A stretch of 12,776 bases of DNA from an uncultured Kiloniellales bacterium (GTDB lineage Bacteria > Pseudomonadota > Alphaproteobacteria > Kiloniellales > JAKSDN01). Under the pieces are notes generated by a model. The model was not told where the DNA came from. It saw nothing but the letters and a program-made list of their open reading frames with translations, and did no database searches. The stretch covers positions 1-12,776 of the forward strand of contig CAMYMY010000054.1 of assembly GCA_947259625.1 (NCBI GenBank). Direction: 5' to 3'. Below are positions 6,781 through 12,776 of the stretch, piece after piece; positions within the stretch are counted from its first letter, which is position 1; every line of letters begins with the position of its first letter. A program made the translations under genes and the position numbers.

Positions 6781-7761
6781 TCAAGGCGCTTCGATCAGCC
6801 GCTGGAAGAGGGACCTTGCGAGGTTGGCCACGACCTTGCGGCGGTACCCGGGCGGCGTGAAGGTGCTGCTCATGGGCTGGATCTGCTTGGGCAGCATGGC
6901 GACCAGTTGCTCGGCCATCTCTTCGCCGACGGCCTCGCCGAGCAGTCGATCGGTTCCCGCGATCAGGATCGGGCAGGAGTTGGTGCCGGTCAGGGCGACG
7001 CGGATGTCCTCCAGTGCGCGACCGTCCGTGCGCAAGGCGATGGCGGTGCCGGCCAGGGGAAAGTCGATGGCCGCGCGCACCCGCGCCTTGGCGTAGCCGG
7101 ATTGCCACGTGCCGGCAGCGGGAAGCTGGACCGCGCTGATCATCTCGCCATCGGCCAGGCGCAGATGGGCCGCGCCGTCGTCTTGGTAGATTTCTCCCAA
7201 GGGCGCCGTTCGTCTGCCGTCGGGGCCGGCGATCTCGGCCGTCCCGCCGAGCGCCATGATCGCCGGGGCGAGGTCGCCGCTGAAGGCTGCGAAGCAGTGC
7301 TTGCCCGACGGCGCGACATGGCAGACCTCGCCCCGGTGCTTCAGACAGTAGGCGTTGGCGCTGCGCCACCACTCGCTCTGGTTATAATAGAGGCACCTCG
7401 TGTCGAGGCAGAGGTTGCCGCCGACAGTGGCCACCTCGCGATGGCTGCTGGCCGCCACCTCCGCCGCCGCCTCGCGGAGTGCTTGGTACTCGTCCGTAAG
7501 CTCGGGTCGCTCCAGGAGTTCGGCCAGCGTGACGGCGGCGCCGATCTTGAGCCCGCCGTCGTCTTGCCTCGCGATGCGGCGAATCTCCGCGATGCCGGTG
7601 AGGTCGATGACCGTTCCCGGCTCGGCGATGCCCCGTCGGATATTGACGATGAGATCGGTGCCGCCCGCCAGGAAGCGCGCGTCCGGCCGCTCGCGGCGAA
7701 GGCTCAGCGCCTCGTCGACCGTGTTCGGCCGCAAGAGGTCGAACTCGGGCAGGTATTCCAT
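6781..7761 (-). CDS. hcrB: 4-hydroxybenzoyl-CoA reductase, FAD/[4Fe-4S] (beta) subunit
   Basis: 326 residues; Thauera HcrB is about 324. The N-terminal FAD-binding domain shows LAGGTDLIVNIRRG (31-44) and TVGGNLCLDTRC (112-123). The diagnostic part is the insertion with Cys123, Cys139, Cys147 and Cys156, spaced 16, 8 and 9. These are the spacings I recall for the extra [4Fe-4S] ligands of Thauera HcrB (122, 138, 146, 155), absent from xanthine dehydrogenases and CO dehydrogenases. That cluster lets electrons enter from ferredoxin and run in the reductive direction. The open frame extends far upstream, but ATG at 7761 is the true start because it overlaps the hcrA stop (TGATG). It is the last gene of hcrCAB. 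Very high confidence for the family. Confidence 0.95.
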   Translation of the reverse strand: MEYLPEFDLLRPNTVDEALSLRRERPDARFLAGGTDLIVNIRRGIAEPGTVIDLTGIAEIRRIARQDDGGLKIGAAVTLAELLERPELTDEYQALREAAAEVAASSHREVATVGGNLCLDTRCLYYNQSEWWRSANAYCLKHRGEVCHVAPSGKHCFAAFSGDLAPAIMALGGTAEIAGPDGRRTAPLGEIYQDDGAAHLRLADGEMISAVQLPAAGTWQSGYAKARVRAAIDFPLAGTAIALRTDGRALEDIRVALTGTNSCPILIAGTDRLLGEAVGEEMAEQLVAMLPKQIQPMSSTFTPPGYRRKVVANLARSLFQRLIEAP

Positions 7762-10088
7762 CAGGCCGCGCCCCGGGCGTCCGCCGGCTTGGCCGAGCGG
7801 GCCTGCTTGACGAGCGCGGCCATGACCCGGTCGGGCGTCAGCGGCGTCTCGGTCAGGCGAACTCCCATGGCGTCGTGGACCGCATTGGCGATCGCCGGGA
7901 GGATGCTGGACAGCGCACCCTCGCTCGCCTCCTTGGCGCCGAAGGGTCCGCCCGGATCCAGGGACTCGACGATCTTCACTTCGATATCGGGCGACTCGAC
8001 GATGGTCGGGACCCGGTAGTCGAGGATGTTGGGGCCGACCGGAAGGCCCGCCACGTAGCGGGTCTCCTCGCTGAGTGCCTGGCCGAGGCCCATCCACACC
8101 GCGCCCTGCACCTGGCCTTCGACCGACAGCGGGTTGATGGCGAAGCCGCAGTCGTGGGCGACCCAGACCTTGTCGACGGTGACGCGCCCGGTCACCTCGT
8201 CGACGGTAACCTCCGCCGCGGTGGCCGAATAGGAGTAGGCCATGCTCGGGCCGACGCCGGCGCCCCGGAACTTGCCGCCCTGGTATTCCCGGGGCACGGT
8301 AAAGGTCCCCTTGACGGTGATGGTTCCGGTATCGACCAGGGCTTCGGACACCACGTCCTTGAAGGAGATGCCGCTGTCCTGGCCGCCGGCGACCCGGTAG
8401 GTCTCGCCCAGGCACTCGATGTCCTCCGGCTCGGCCTCGAGCTTGCGCGCCGCCGCCGCGACCAGGACCGCTTTCAAGCGCTCGGCGGCCTGCAGGGCGG
8501 CGTTGCCGACCATGAAGGTGACGCGCGACGAGTACGATCCGTTGTCCTTGGGCGTGATGCGGCTGTCGTTGGCGATCACGGTCAGGCGATCGAAATCGAG
8601 GCCCAGGACCTCGCCGACCACCTGGGCCAGAATGGTGGAGGAGCCCTGGCCGATGTCCGCCGCGCCGGTCAGGATCGTAATGCCGCCGTCGAAATCGAGC
8701 TTCAGGTTGACCACGGCATGCGGCTCGCCGGTCCAGTGGACCGGCTTGGCCGCGCCGCTGACGTAGTGCGAGCAGGCGAGGCCGAGGCCCTTGCCCGGCG
8801 GCAGCCCGCCCTTGCGCGCCTTCCAGCCCGATACCGCCTCGATCCAATCGAGGCACTCCGGCAGGCCATAGGACTCGACCACCAGGTCGTTGATGGTGCG
8901 CGTCGGGGCCTCCAGAAGGTTCAGCCGCCGCACCTGGAACGGGTCGAGACCCAGCTCCGTGGCCATCGTATCGAGCAGGCACTCGAAGGCATGGCGCACG
9001 TCGACGGTGCCGTGGCCGCGCATGGCGCCGCAGGCCGGCGTGTTGGTGTAGACCCGATAGCCGTCGTAGCGGACGGCCGGAATGTCGTAGATCGCGTTGA
9101 GCAGCGCGCCGGCATAGAGGATCGTGACGATGCCGTAGCCGCCGTAGGCGCCGCCGGTCTGCTCGACCTCGCAGGCGCAGGCGGTCAGCTTTCCCTCACG
9201 GGTCATGCCGATCTTGAGCTTGATCCGTGTGCGCGGCCGACCACGGTGGGTGAGAGCGGTCTCCTCCCGGCTCAGCTTCATCCTCACCTTGCCCTTGGCG
9301 GCCCGCGCCAGCAGGCAGGCGACGATCTCGAAGTTGAGGGTCTCGGTGCGGGCCCCGAAGCCGCCGCCGATGAAGGGCTTGATGACGCGGATCCGGGATT
9401 CGTCCATATCCAGGCACTGCGCCACCCTGAGATGGACATAAAAGGGCACCTGGGTCACCGAATGAAGGGTGATGCGGTCGCGCTCGGCATCGTAGTCGGC
9501 GAGCGCCGCATGGGGCTCCATGTGCACGTGCGTGACTTCGGCGCAGTCGTAGGTCTCCTCACGGACGACGTCGGCTGCGGAAAGGCCGGCGTCCACCTCG
9601 CCGAATTCGTGGTGGATCTCCCGTTCCAGGTTTCCGGGACGGTCGTCATGCAGGTCGACCGCGCCCGGCTGCCGCGCCTTGCCGGCCTCGTAATAGGCGG
9701 GCAGCTCGCGCACCTCCGGGCGGATCAGGCGCAACGCCTCTTCGGCTGTCTTTTCGTCGACCGCCGCGACCGCCGCCACCGGCTCGCCCCGGTAGCGCAC
9801 CCGCTCGCGGGCCAGCGGGTACTCGTTCTGGGCGATCGGCAGGATCCCGTAAGGCTTGTCGCAGTCGTCTCCGGTGATCACGGCGATCACGCCGGGCAAG
9901 GCCCGGGCCTTCGAAACGTCGACGCTGAGAAGCTCGGCGTGGCTGTGGGGGCTGCGCAATATGCGCCCGACCAGCGCGCCCCTGTGGTCGAGGTCGGCCG
10001 TGTATTTGGCCCGGCCGCTCACTTTTTCGACGCCGTCGACGAGCGGTGCCCGCCGGCCCACCATCGGCTTCTTGTCGGGGGTGCTCAA
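7761..10088 (-). CDS. hcrA: 4-hydroxybenzoyl-CoA reductase, molybdenum cofactor (alpha) subunit
   Basis: 775 residues (Thauera HcrA about 769) of the xanthine oxidase family, carrying the molybdopterin cofactor where the phenolic hydroxyl of 4-hydroxybenzoyl-CoA is removed to give benzoyl-CoA. Visible: GRAKYTADL (25-33), GGGFGARTET (241-250), CGAMRGHG (353-360), DIGQGS (478-483) and the active-site glutamate Glu720 in GPFGAKEASEG. The start is a TTG at 10088: it overlaps the hcrC stop as TTGA, and GGAGG lies seven bases upstream. The first ATG, at 10064, has a poorer ribosome site and would give 767 residues. The frame is open far upstream, but that part overlaps hcrC in another frame and is not coding. 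The substrate call rests on the HcrB partner. Confidence 0.93.
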   Translation of the reverse strand: MSTPDKKPMVGRRAPLVDGVEKVSGRAKYTADLDHRGALVGRILRSPHSHAELLSVDVSKARALPGVIAVITGDDCDKPYGILPIAQNEYPLARERVRYRGEPVAAVAAVDEKTAEEALRLIRPEVRELPAYYEAGKARQPGAVDLHDDRPGNLEREIHHEFGEVDAGLSAADVVREETYDCAEVTHVHMEPHAALADYDAERDRITLHSVTQVPFYVHLRVAQCLDMDESRIRVIKPFIGGGFGARTETLNFEIVACLLARAAKGKVRMKLSREETALTHRGRPRTRIKLKIGMTREGKLTACACEVEQTGGAYGGYGIVTILYAGALLNAIYDIPAVRYDGYRVYTNTPACGAMRGHGTVDVRHAFECLLDTMATELGLDPFQVRRLNLLEAPTRTINDLVVESYGLPECLDWIEAVSGWKARKGGLPPGKGLGLACSHYVSGAAKPVHWTGEPHAVVNLKLDFDGGITILTGAADIGQGSSTILAQVVGEVLGLDFDRLTVIANDSRITPKDNGSYSSRVTFMVGNAALQAAERLKAVLVAAAARKLEAEPEDIECLGETYRVAGGQDSGISFKDVVSEALVDTGTITVKGTFTVPREYQGGKFRGAGVGPSMAYSYSATAAEVTVDEVTGRVTVDKVWVAHDCGFAINPLSVEGQVQGAVWMGLGQALSEETRYVAGLPVGPNILDYRVPTIVESPDIEVKIVESLDPGGPFGAKEASEGALSSILPAIANAVHDAMGVRLTETPLTPDRVMAALVKQARSAKPADARGAA

Positions 10089-10555
10089 GGCGCCCCCTCC
10101 GCCGCCGCCTGGACGGCCTCGATAATCTTCACATAGCCGGTGCAGCGGCAGATGTTGCCGCTCAGGGCCTCGCGGATCTCCGCTTCGGAGGGGCGAGGGT
10201 TGCGCCGGAGCAGCCCGCTCGCCGCCATGATCATTCCTGGGGTGCAGTAGCCGCACTGGCTGCCCAGCTTCTCGTGGAACCCCTTCTGCACGAGAGACAG
10301 CCGCCCGTCGGTGGCGCAGCCCTCGACGGTTTCGACCTGCCGCCCCGCGCAGGTGTGGGCCAGCGAGATGCACGACAGGCGCGGCCGGCCGTCGACCAGC
10401 ACCGTGCACGCGCCGCATTCCCCACCATCGCAGCCGATCTTCGTGCCGGTGAGGCCGGCGACCTCGCGCAGATAATCGACCAGAAGCATGTTGGCGGGAA
10501 CGGCGTCCTCGCGTCCGCTGCCGTTGACCGTCAGGCGCAAGATGGATTTCGCCAT
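10085..10555 (-). CDS. hcrC: 4-hydroxybenzoyl-CoA reductase, [2Fe-2S] (gamma) subunit
   Basis: 156 residues with the usual two-domain layout of xanthine oxidase-family iron-sulfur subunits. Cys42, Cys47, Cys50 and Cys62 (GCDGGECGACTV, then LSC) bind the plant-ferredoxin-like cluster; Cys101, Cys104, Cys136 and Cys138 (QCGYCTPG, then ICRCTGY) bind the cluster nearer the molybdenum. It relays electrons between the FAD/[4Fe-4S] subunit and the Mo site. ATG at 10555 has GGGAG six bases upstream. It is the first gene of the operon and its last four bases overlap the TTG start of hcrA. The sequence alone would also suit other family members; the name comes from hcrB next door. Confidence 0.93.
   Translation of the reverse strand: MAKSILRLTVNGSGREDAVPANMLLVDYLREVAGLTGTKIGCDGGECGACTVLVDGRPRLSCISLAHTCAGRQVETVEGCATDGRLSLVQKGFHEKLGSQCGYCTPGMIMAASGLLRRNPRPSEAEIREALSGNICRCTGYVKIIEAVQAAAEGAP
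10093..10100 (-). promoter_or_regulatory. Shine-Dalgarno deciding the hcrA TTG start
   Basis: GGAGGGGG on the minus strand lies inside the 3' end of hcrC, with its GGAGG seven bases before TTG at 10088. No comparable purine box precedes the in-frame ATG at 10064. Together with the TTGA stop/start overlap this selects the TTG. Confidence 0.6.
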
Positions 10556-10601
10556 GCGTGTCTCCCGGAAAGGCGTCCTGAAGAAATGACCCGTCGTAAA
10601 A

Positions 10602-10620
10602 ATGTTCGGTATACGAACAA
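10602..10620. promoter_or_regulatory. Inverted-repeat operator upstream of hcrC (probable MarR site)
   Basis: Read on the minus strand it is TTGTTCG-TATA-CCGAACAT, containing the perfect inverted repeat TGTTCG-N5-CGAACA (10603-10619). It starts about 7 bases past the predicted -10, so it covers the first transcribed bases of hcrCAB. It matches the site at 4687-4705 at 15 of 19 positions. Repression of hcrCAB by the MarR protein at 6320-6778 is the inferred role. Confidence 0.7.
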
Positions 10621-10627
10621 TCTGGCA

Positions 10628-10656
10628 ATCTTAGTCCAGAGCCGATATCGCGACAA
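10628..10656 (-). promoter_or_regulatory. Predicted sigma70-type promoter of hcrCAB
   Basis: On the minus strand TTGTCG (10656-10651), a 17-base spacer and TAAGAT (10633-10628) form a reasonable promoter, four of six matches in each hexamer, with transcription expected to start near 10621, at the edge of the operator. The spacer contains CGATATCG. The leader to the hcrC ATG would be about 65 bases. Confidence 0.5.
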
Positions 10657-10683
10657 CAGGAATCTGCGGGCAACGATAGCGTG

Positions 10684-11406
10684 TCAGATGTACTGGCCGC
10701 CGTCGATGCGCAGAACCTCACCGGTGATCATGGCCGCCGCGTCGGACAACAGAAACATCACTCCGGCGGCGATGTCCGCGGGCGTCGCCAGGCGGCCGAC
10801 GACGTTTTCTTTCAGCGCCTGGGCGCGAAACTCCTCGGGCAGCTGTTCGGCCATTTCGGTGAGAACCATGCCCGGTGCGACGGCGTTGACCGTGATGCCC
10901 TTGCGGCCCAGCTCGCGGGCCGCGGTCTTGGTCAAGCCGATCAGTCCCGCCTTGGCCGCCGTGTAGTTGGCCTGTCCGAACTTGCCGCGCAGGCCGTTGA
11001 TCGAGGTGATGTTGACGATGCGCCCGCCGCCGGCCTCGGCCATCGCGGGCGTCACGGCGCGGATCATGTTGAAGGCGCCCGTCAAGTTGACGGCGATTAC
11101 CTGCGACCACTCCTCGTCGCTCATCTTGGCGATCGAGCGGTCGCGGGTGATGCCCGCGTTGTTGACCAGCAGGGTCGCCGGCTTCGGCAGGGACCCGACG
11201 GCCGCGGCGACGGCCTCCGAATCGGAGATGTCCACCCGATGGGTGGTCAGCGGCAAATTTGATTCGTGGTCATCGCTTGCAGCCCAATCGAAGGAATGGA
11301 CCTCGGCGCCGCCCGTCGCAAGGGTTTCGGCGATGGCGCGGCCGATGCCTCTTGCGCCGCCGGTGACGAGGGCGACCTGCCCTGAAAAATCGAAGCTGCT
11401 TTGCAT
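10684..11406 (-). CDS. SDR-family dehydrogenase/reductase (FabG/PhaB-like, 3-hydroxyacyl-CoA type)
   Basis: 240 residues, a classical short-chain dehydrogenase. Visible: nucleotide-binding TGGARGIG (15-22), NNAG (82-85), catalytic Ser135, Tyr148 and Lys152, and INGLRGKFGQANYTAAKAG (136-154), very like acetoacetyl-CoA reductase PhaB. Asp40 at the end of the second beta strand suggests NAD(H) rather than NADP(H), which fits an oxidative role. It probably interconverts a 3-hydroxyacyl-CoA and a 3-oxoacyl-CoA. In this context that could be a 3-hydroxy-3-arylpropanoyl-CoA feeding the thiolase, or an intermediate after ring reduction; neither is shown. It precedes hcrCAB on the same strand by 128 bp but hcrC has its own promoter. 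A GAGG box lies about ten bases before ATG. Confidence 0.9.
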   Translation of the reverse strand: MQSSFDFSGQVALVTGGARGIGRAIAETLATGGAEVHSFDWAASDDHESNLPLTTHRVDISDSEAVAAAVGSLPKPATLLVNNAGITRDRSIAKMSDEEWSQVIAVNLTGAFNMIRAVTPAMAEAGGGRIVNITSINGLRGKFGQANYTAAKAGLIGLTKTAARELGRKGITVNAVAPGMVLTEMAEQLPEEFRAQALKENVVGRLATPADIAAGVMFLLSDAAAMITGEVLRIDGGQYI

Positions 11407-11547
11407 CCCTCGATGACCTCATCTTGACGACCGGAGTAAACTGGTATTAGAGTACGATTATGCGTATTTTACCTTAGTCAGAGCTATGGGCTCTGTCAAG
11501 GCAGCACCCTCATGGCGGCCCGTACCAACGGCAAACGGTGAACGGCA
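11407..11547. promoter_or_regulatory. Divergent promoter region with CAGAGC-N5-GCTCTG inverted repeat
   Basis: A 141-bp spacer between the SDR gene and the 2-oxoacid oxidoreductase gene, AT-rich in its middle (about 11436-11476). On the minus strand a perfect TTGACA (11499-11494) with a 17-base spacer to TAAGGT (11476-11471) could serve the SDR gene. The inverted repeat CAGAGC-TATGG-GCTCTG (11479-11495) overlaps the -35 and fills most of that spacer, a repressor-like position. On the plus strand only weak elements were seen. The TTGTTCG operator is absent here, so another regulator may act. Called by eye. Confidence 0.4.
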
Positions 11548-12776
11548 ATGACCGCGAAGGACGACGAAACGCCCAGCCTATCGATAGCGCTGACGGGAAG
11601 CGGCGGCGCCGGTGTCATCACCGCCGGCAACATGCTCTTGGAGGCCGCCGCCAAGGCCGGTTGCTACGGGCTCTTCGCGCGCTCCTCGGGGCCGCAGATC
11701 CGGGGCGGCGAGGCGGCGGCGATGGTCCGCTTGGCGAAGGAGCCGGTAGCCGCGCCCGGCGATGTCTTCGATATCCTGATCGCCATCGACTGGCACAACA
11801 TCGACCGCTTCGCCGTCGAGCTGCCGCTTTCGACAGAAAGCTTGGTCATCGCCGACCCGTCCCAGGGAGAGGTGCCCGCGGTCATCGCGGCGAGCGGCGC
11901 GCGAATCGCCGAACTGCCCTTGAAGGACCTGGCCAAAAAGGTTTCCAAAGGCCGGCCCAACATGATCGCGCTCGGCGTCGTCGCGGGCCTGATCGGACTG
12001 CCGGGCGAAGTCGCCGACGAGGTCATGGCGGGGACCTTGAAGAAGCGCGGCGAGGAAGTTCTCGCCGCCAGCCGTGACGCCTTCGCCCTTGGAGTCGAGG
12101 CGGCGGGAACGATGTCCTTCGACGGCCCCGATCTCTGGACCCGGGCCGCCACCCGGGAGCGCTGGATCATAAACGGCAACGAGGCGGCGGGCCTGGGCGC
12201 CGTCCGCGGCGGCATCCGCTTCGTCGCGGCCTATCCGATCACACCGGCCACGGACCTGCTGGAATGGATGGCGCTCAATCTGCAAAGGCTCGGCGGCGCG
12301 CTGGTCCAGGCCGAGGACGAGCTCGCCTCGATCAACATGATCATCGGTGCGTCCTATGGCGGCACGCCGGCGCTGACCGCGACCTCGGGCCCCGGCCTGG
12401 CGCTCATGTCGGAATCGCTTGGCCTCGCTGTCGCATCCGAGGTGCCGGTCGTCGTGGTCGACGTCATGCGGGGCGGCCCGTCGACCGGAATACCGACGAA
12501 ATCGGAACAAAGCGATCTCAATATCGCACTGTTCGGACTGCACGGCGACGCACCGCATCTGGTTCTGGCGCCGACTTCGGTCAGCGACTGCGTGTTCACC
12601 ACGCAGTGGGCCGTCACCCTCGCCGAAGCCCTGCAGAGCCCGGCGATCGTCCTCTCGGACCAGTTGCTCGGACAGACGCGCGCGATCGTCGACCGCCCGG
12701 CCGACATCGCTTTCGTCTCGCAGCGGGTGACCGCCGATGCCGGCGCCGGAGAGGTCCGGCGTTATGCCCTTGCCGG
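11548..12776 (+). CDS. 2-oxoacid:acceptor (ferredoxin) oxidoreductase, fused gamma-alpha subunit (3' end beyond window)
   Basis: 409 codons plus two bases are present; fused alpha subunits are usually near 590-620 residues. Residues about 12-195 are the gamma domain, with GSGGAG (17-22) and GPQIRGGEA (48-56). From about 205 comes the alpha domain with YPITP (229-233), EDELASI and GGPSTGIPTKSEQSDL (309-324). These are typical of KorA-type 2-oxoglutarate or related oxidoreductases, which decarboxylate a 2-oxoacid with CoA and reduce ferredoxin; the TPP-binding beta subunit should lie just downstream. ATG at 11548 is fixed by an in-frame stop at 11539-11541. In Thauera a KorAB enzyme supplies reduced ferredoxin for aromatic reductases, and HcrCAB needs such a donor, so this role is likely here. 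The exact 2-oxoacid is unknown. Confidence 0.92.
   Translation, partial: MTAKDDETPSLSIALTGSGGAGVITAGNMLLEAAAKAGCYGLFARSSGPQIRGGEAAAMVRLAKEPVAAPGDVFDILIAIDWHNIDRFAVELPLSTESLVIADPSQGEVPAVIAASGARIAELPLKDLAKKVSKGRPNMIALGVVAGLIGLPGEVADEVMAGTLKKRGEEVLAASRDAFALGVEAAGTMSFDGPDLWTRAATRERWIINGNEAAGLGAVRGGIRFVAAYPITPATDLLEWMALNLQRLGGALVQAEDELASINMIIGASYGGTPALTATSGPGLALMSESLGLAVASEVPVVVVDVMRGGPSTGIPTKSEQSDLNIALFGLHGDAPHLVLAPTSVSDCVFTTQWAVTLAEALQSPAIVLSDQLLGQTRAIVDRPADIAFVSQRVTADAGAGEVRRYALA

Noticed and set aside
7762..8982. Long N-terminal extension of the hcrB frame
   Set aside because: This part overlaps hcrA in another frame and translates to Arg/Gly/Pro-rich sequence. The FAD domain begins at ATG 7761, which is coupled to the hcrA stop.
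7875..10136. Very long plus-strand open frame (753 codons) across the hcrA region
   Set aside because: It is antisense to hcrA, which has cofactor motifs throughout. The plus-strand translation is low-complexity, Arg/Gly/Asp-rich and unlike any family; GC-rich codon bias keeps this frame open.
6781..10555. Xanthine dehydrogenase, nicotine/quinoline dehydrogenase or aerobic CO dehydrogenase
   Set aside because: The four-cysteine [4Fe-4S] loop in the FAD subunit, with HcrB spacing, is specific to 4-hydroxybenzoyl-CoA reductase; the ligase and aromatic context agree.
1..12776. CRISPR array, tRNA/rRNA, IS element or phage genes
   Set aside because: No spaced direct repeats, cloverleaf-like sequence, transposase/integrase motifs or flanking inverted repeats were seen; composition is uniform apart from short AT-rich promoters.

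Overview
The window is GC-rich, densely packed DNA with short intergenic gaps and strong Shine-Dalgarno sites. Protein family choice suggests an alphaproteobacterium, possibly Rhodospirillales or Rhizobiales-like, with facultatively anaerobic or CoA-dependent aromatic metabolism. No RNA gene, CRISPR array, insertion sequence or integrase was seen. Eleven genes are supported; two are cut by the window ends.

Layout. (1) Positions 3992 down to 1, minus strand: a tight three-gene operon encoding a MIO-type aromatic aminomutase that closely resembles the Pantoea phenylalanine aminomutase AdmH/PaPAM, a class III transaminase resembling beta-phenylalanine aminotransferases, and a thiolase (partial). 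(2) 3993-4134: an AT-rich divergent promoter region, then an Lrp/AsnC regulator on the plus strand (4135-4629). (3) 4773-6778, plus strand: a benzoate-CoA-ligase-family enzyme and a MarR regulator, translationally coupled. (4) 10555 down to 6781, minus strand: hcrC-hcrA-hcrB, a 4-hydroxybenzoyl-CoA reductase identified by the extra four-cysteine [4Fe-4S] loop in the FAD subunit. (5) 11406 down to 10684, minus strand: an SDR dehydrogenase. (6) 11548 to the end, plus strand: the gamma-alpha fused subunit of a 2-oxoacid:acceptor (probably ferredoxin) oxidoreductase, partial.

How it may work together (inference): an aromatic alpha-amino acid is isomerised to a beta-aryl-beta-amino acid, transaminated to a 3-aryl-3-oxopropanoate, activated to its CoA ester and cleaved by the thiolase to acetyl-CoA plus an aroyl-CoA. 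If the substrate is tyrosine, the aroyl-CoA is 4-hydroxybenzoyl-CoA, which HcrCAB dehydroxylates to benzoyl-CoA with reduced ferredoxin that the 2-oxoacid oxidoreductase could supply. If it is phenylalanine, benzoyl-CoA forms directly. I know of no described catabolic route that uses an aminomutase this way; these enzymes are known to me mainly from antibiotic biosynthesis. This is the main novelty candidate.

Regulation: a nearly identical 19-bp inverted repeat (TTGTTCG-N4-CCGAACA core) sits at the predicted start of transcription of both the ligase-marR operon and the hcrCAB operon, about 6 kb apart. It is the likely operator of the MarR protein encoded here. The Lrp-type regulator diverges from the aminomutase operon and probably controls it in response to amino acid.
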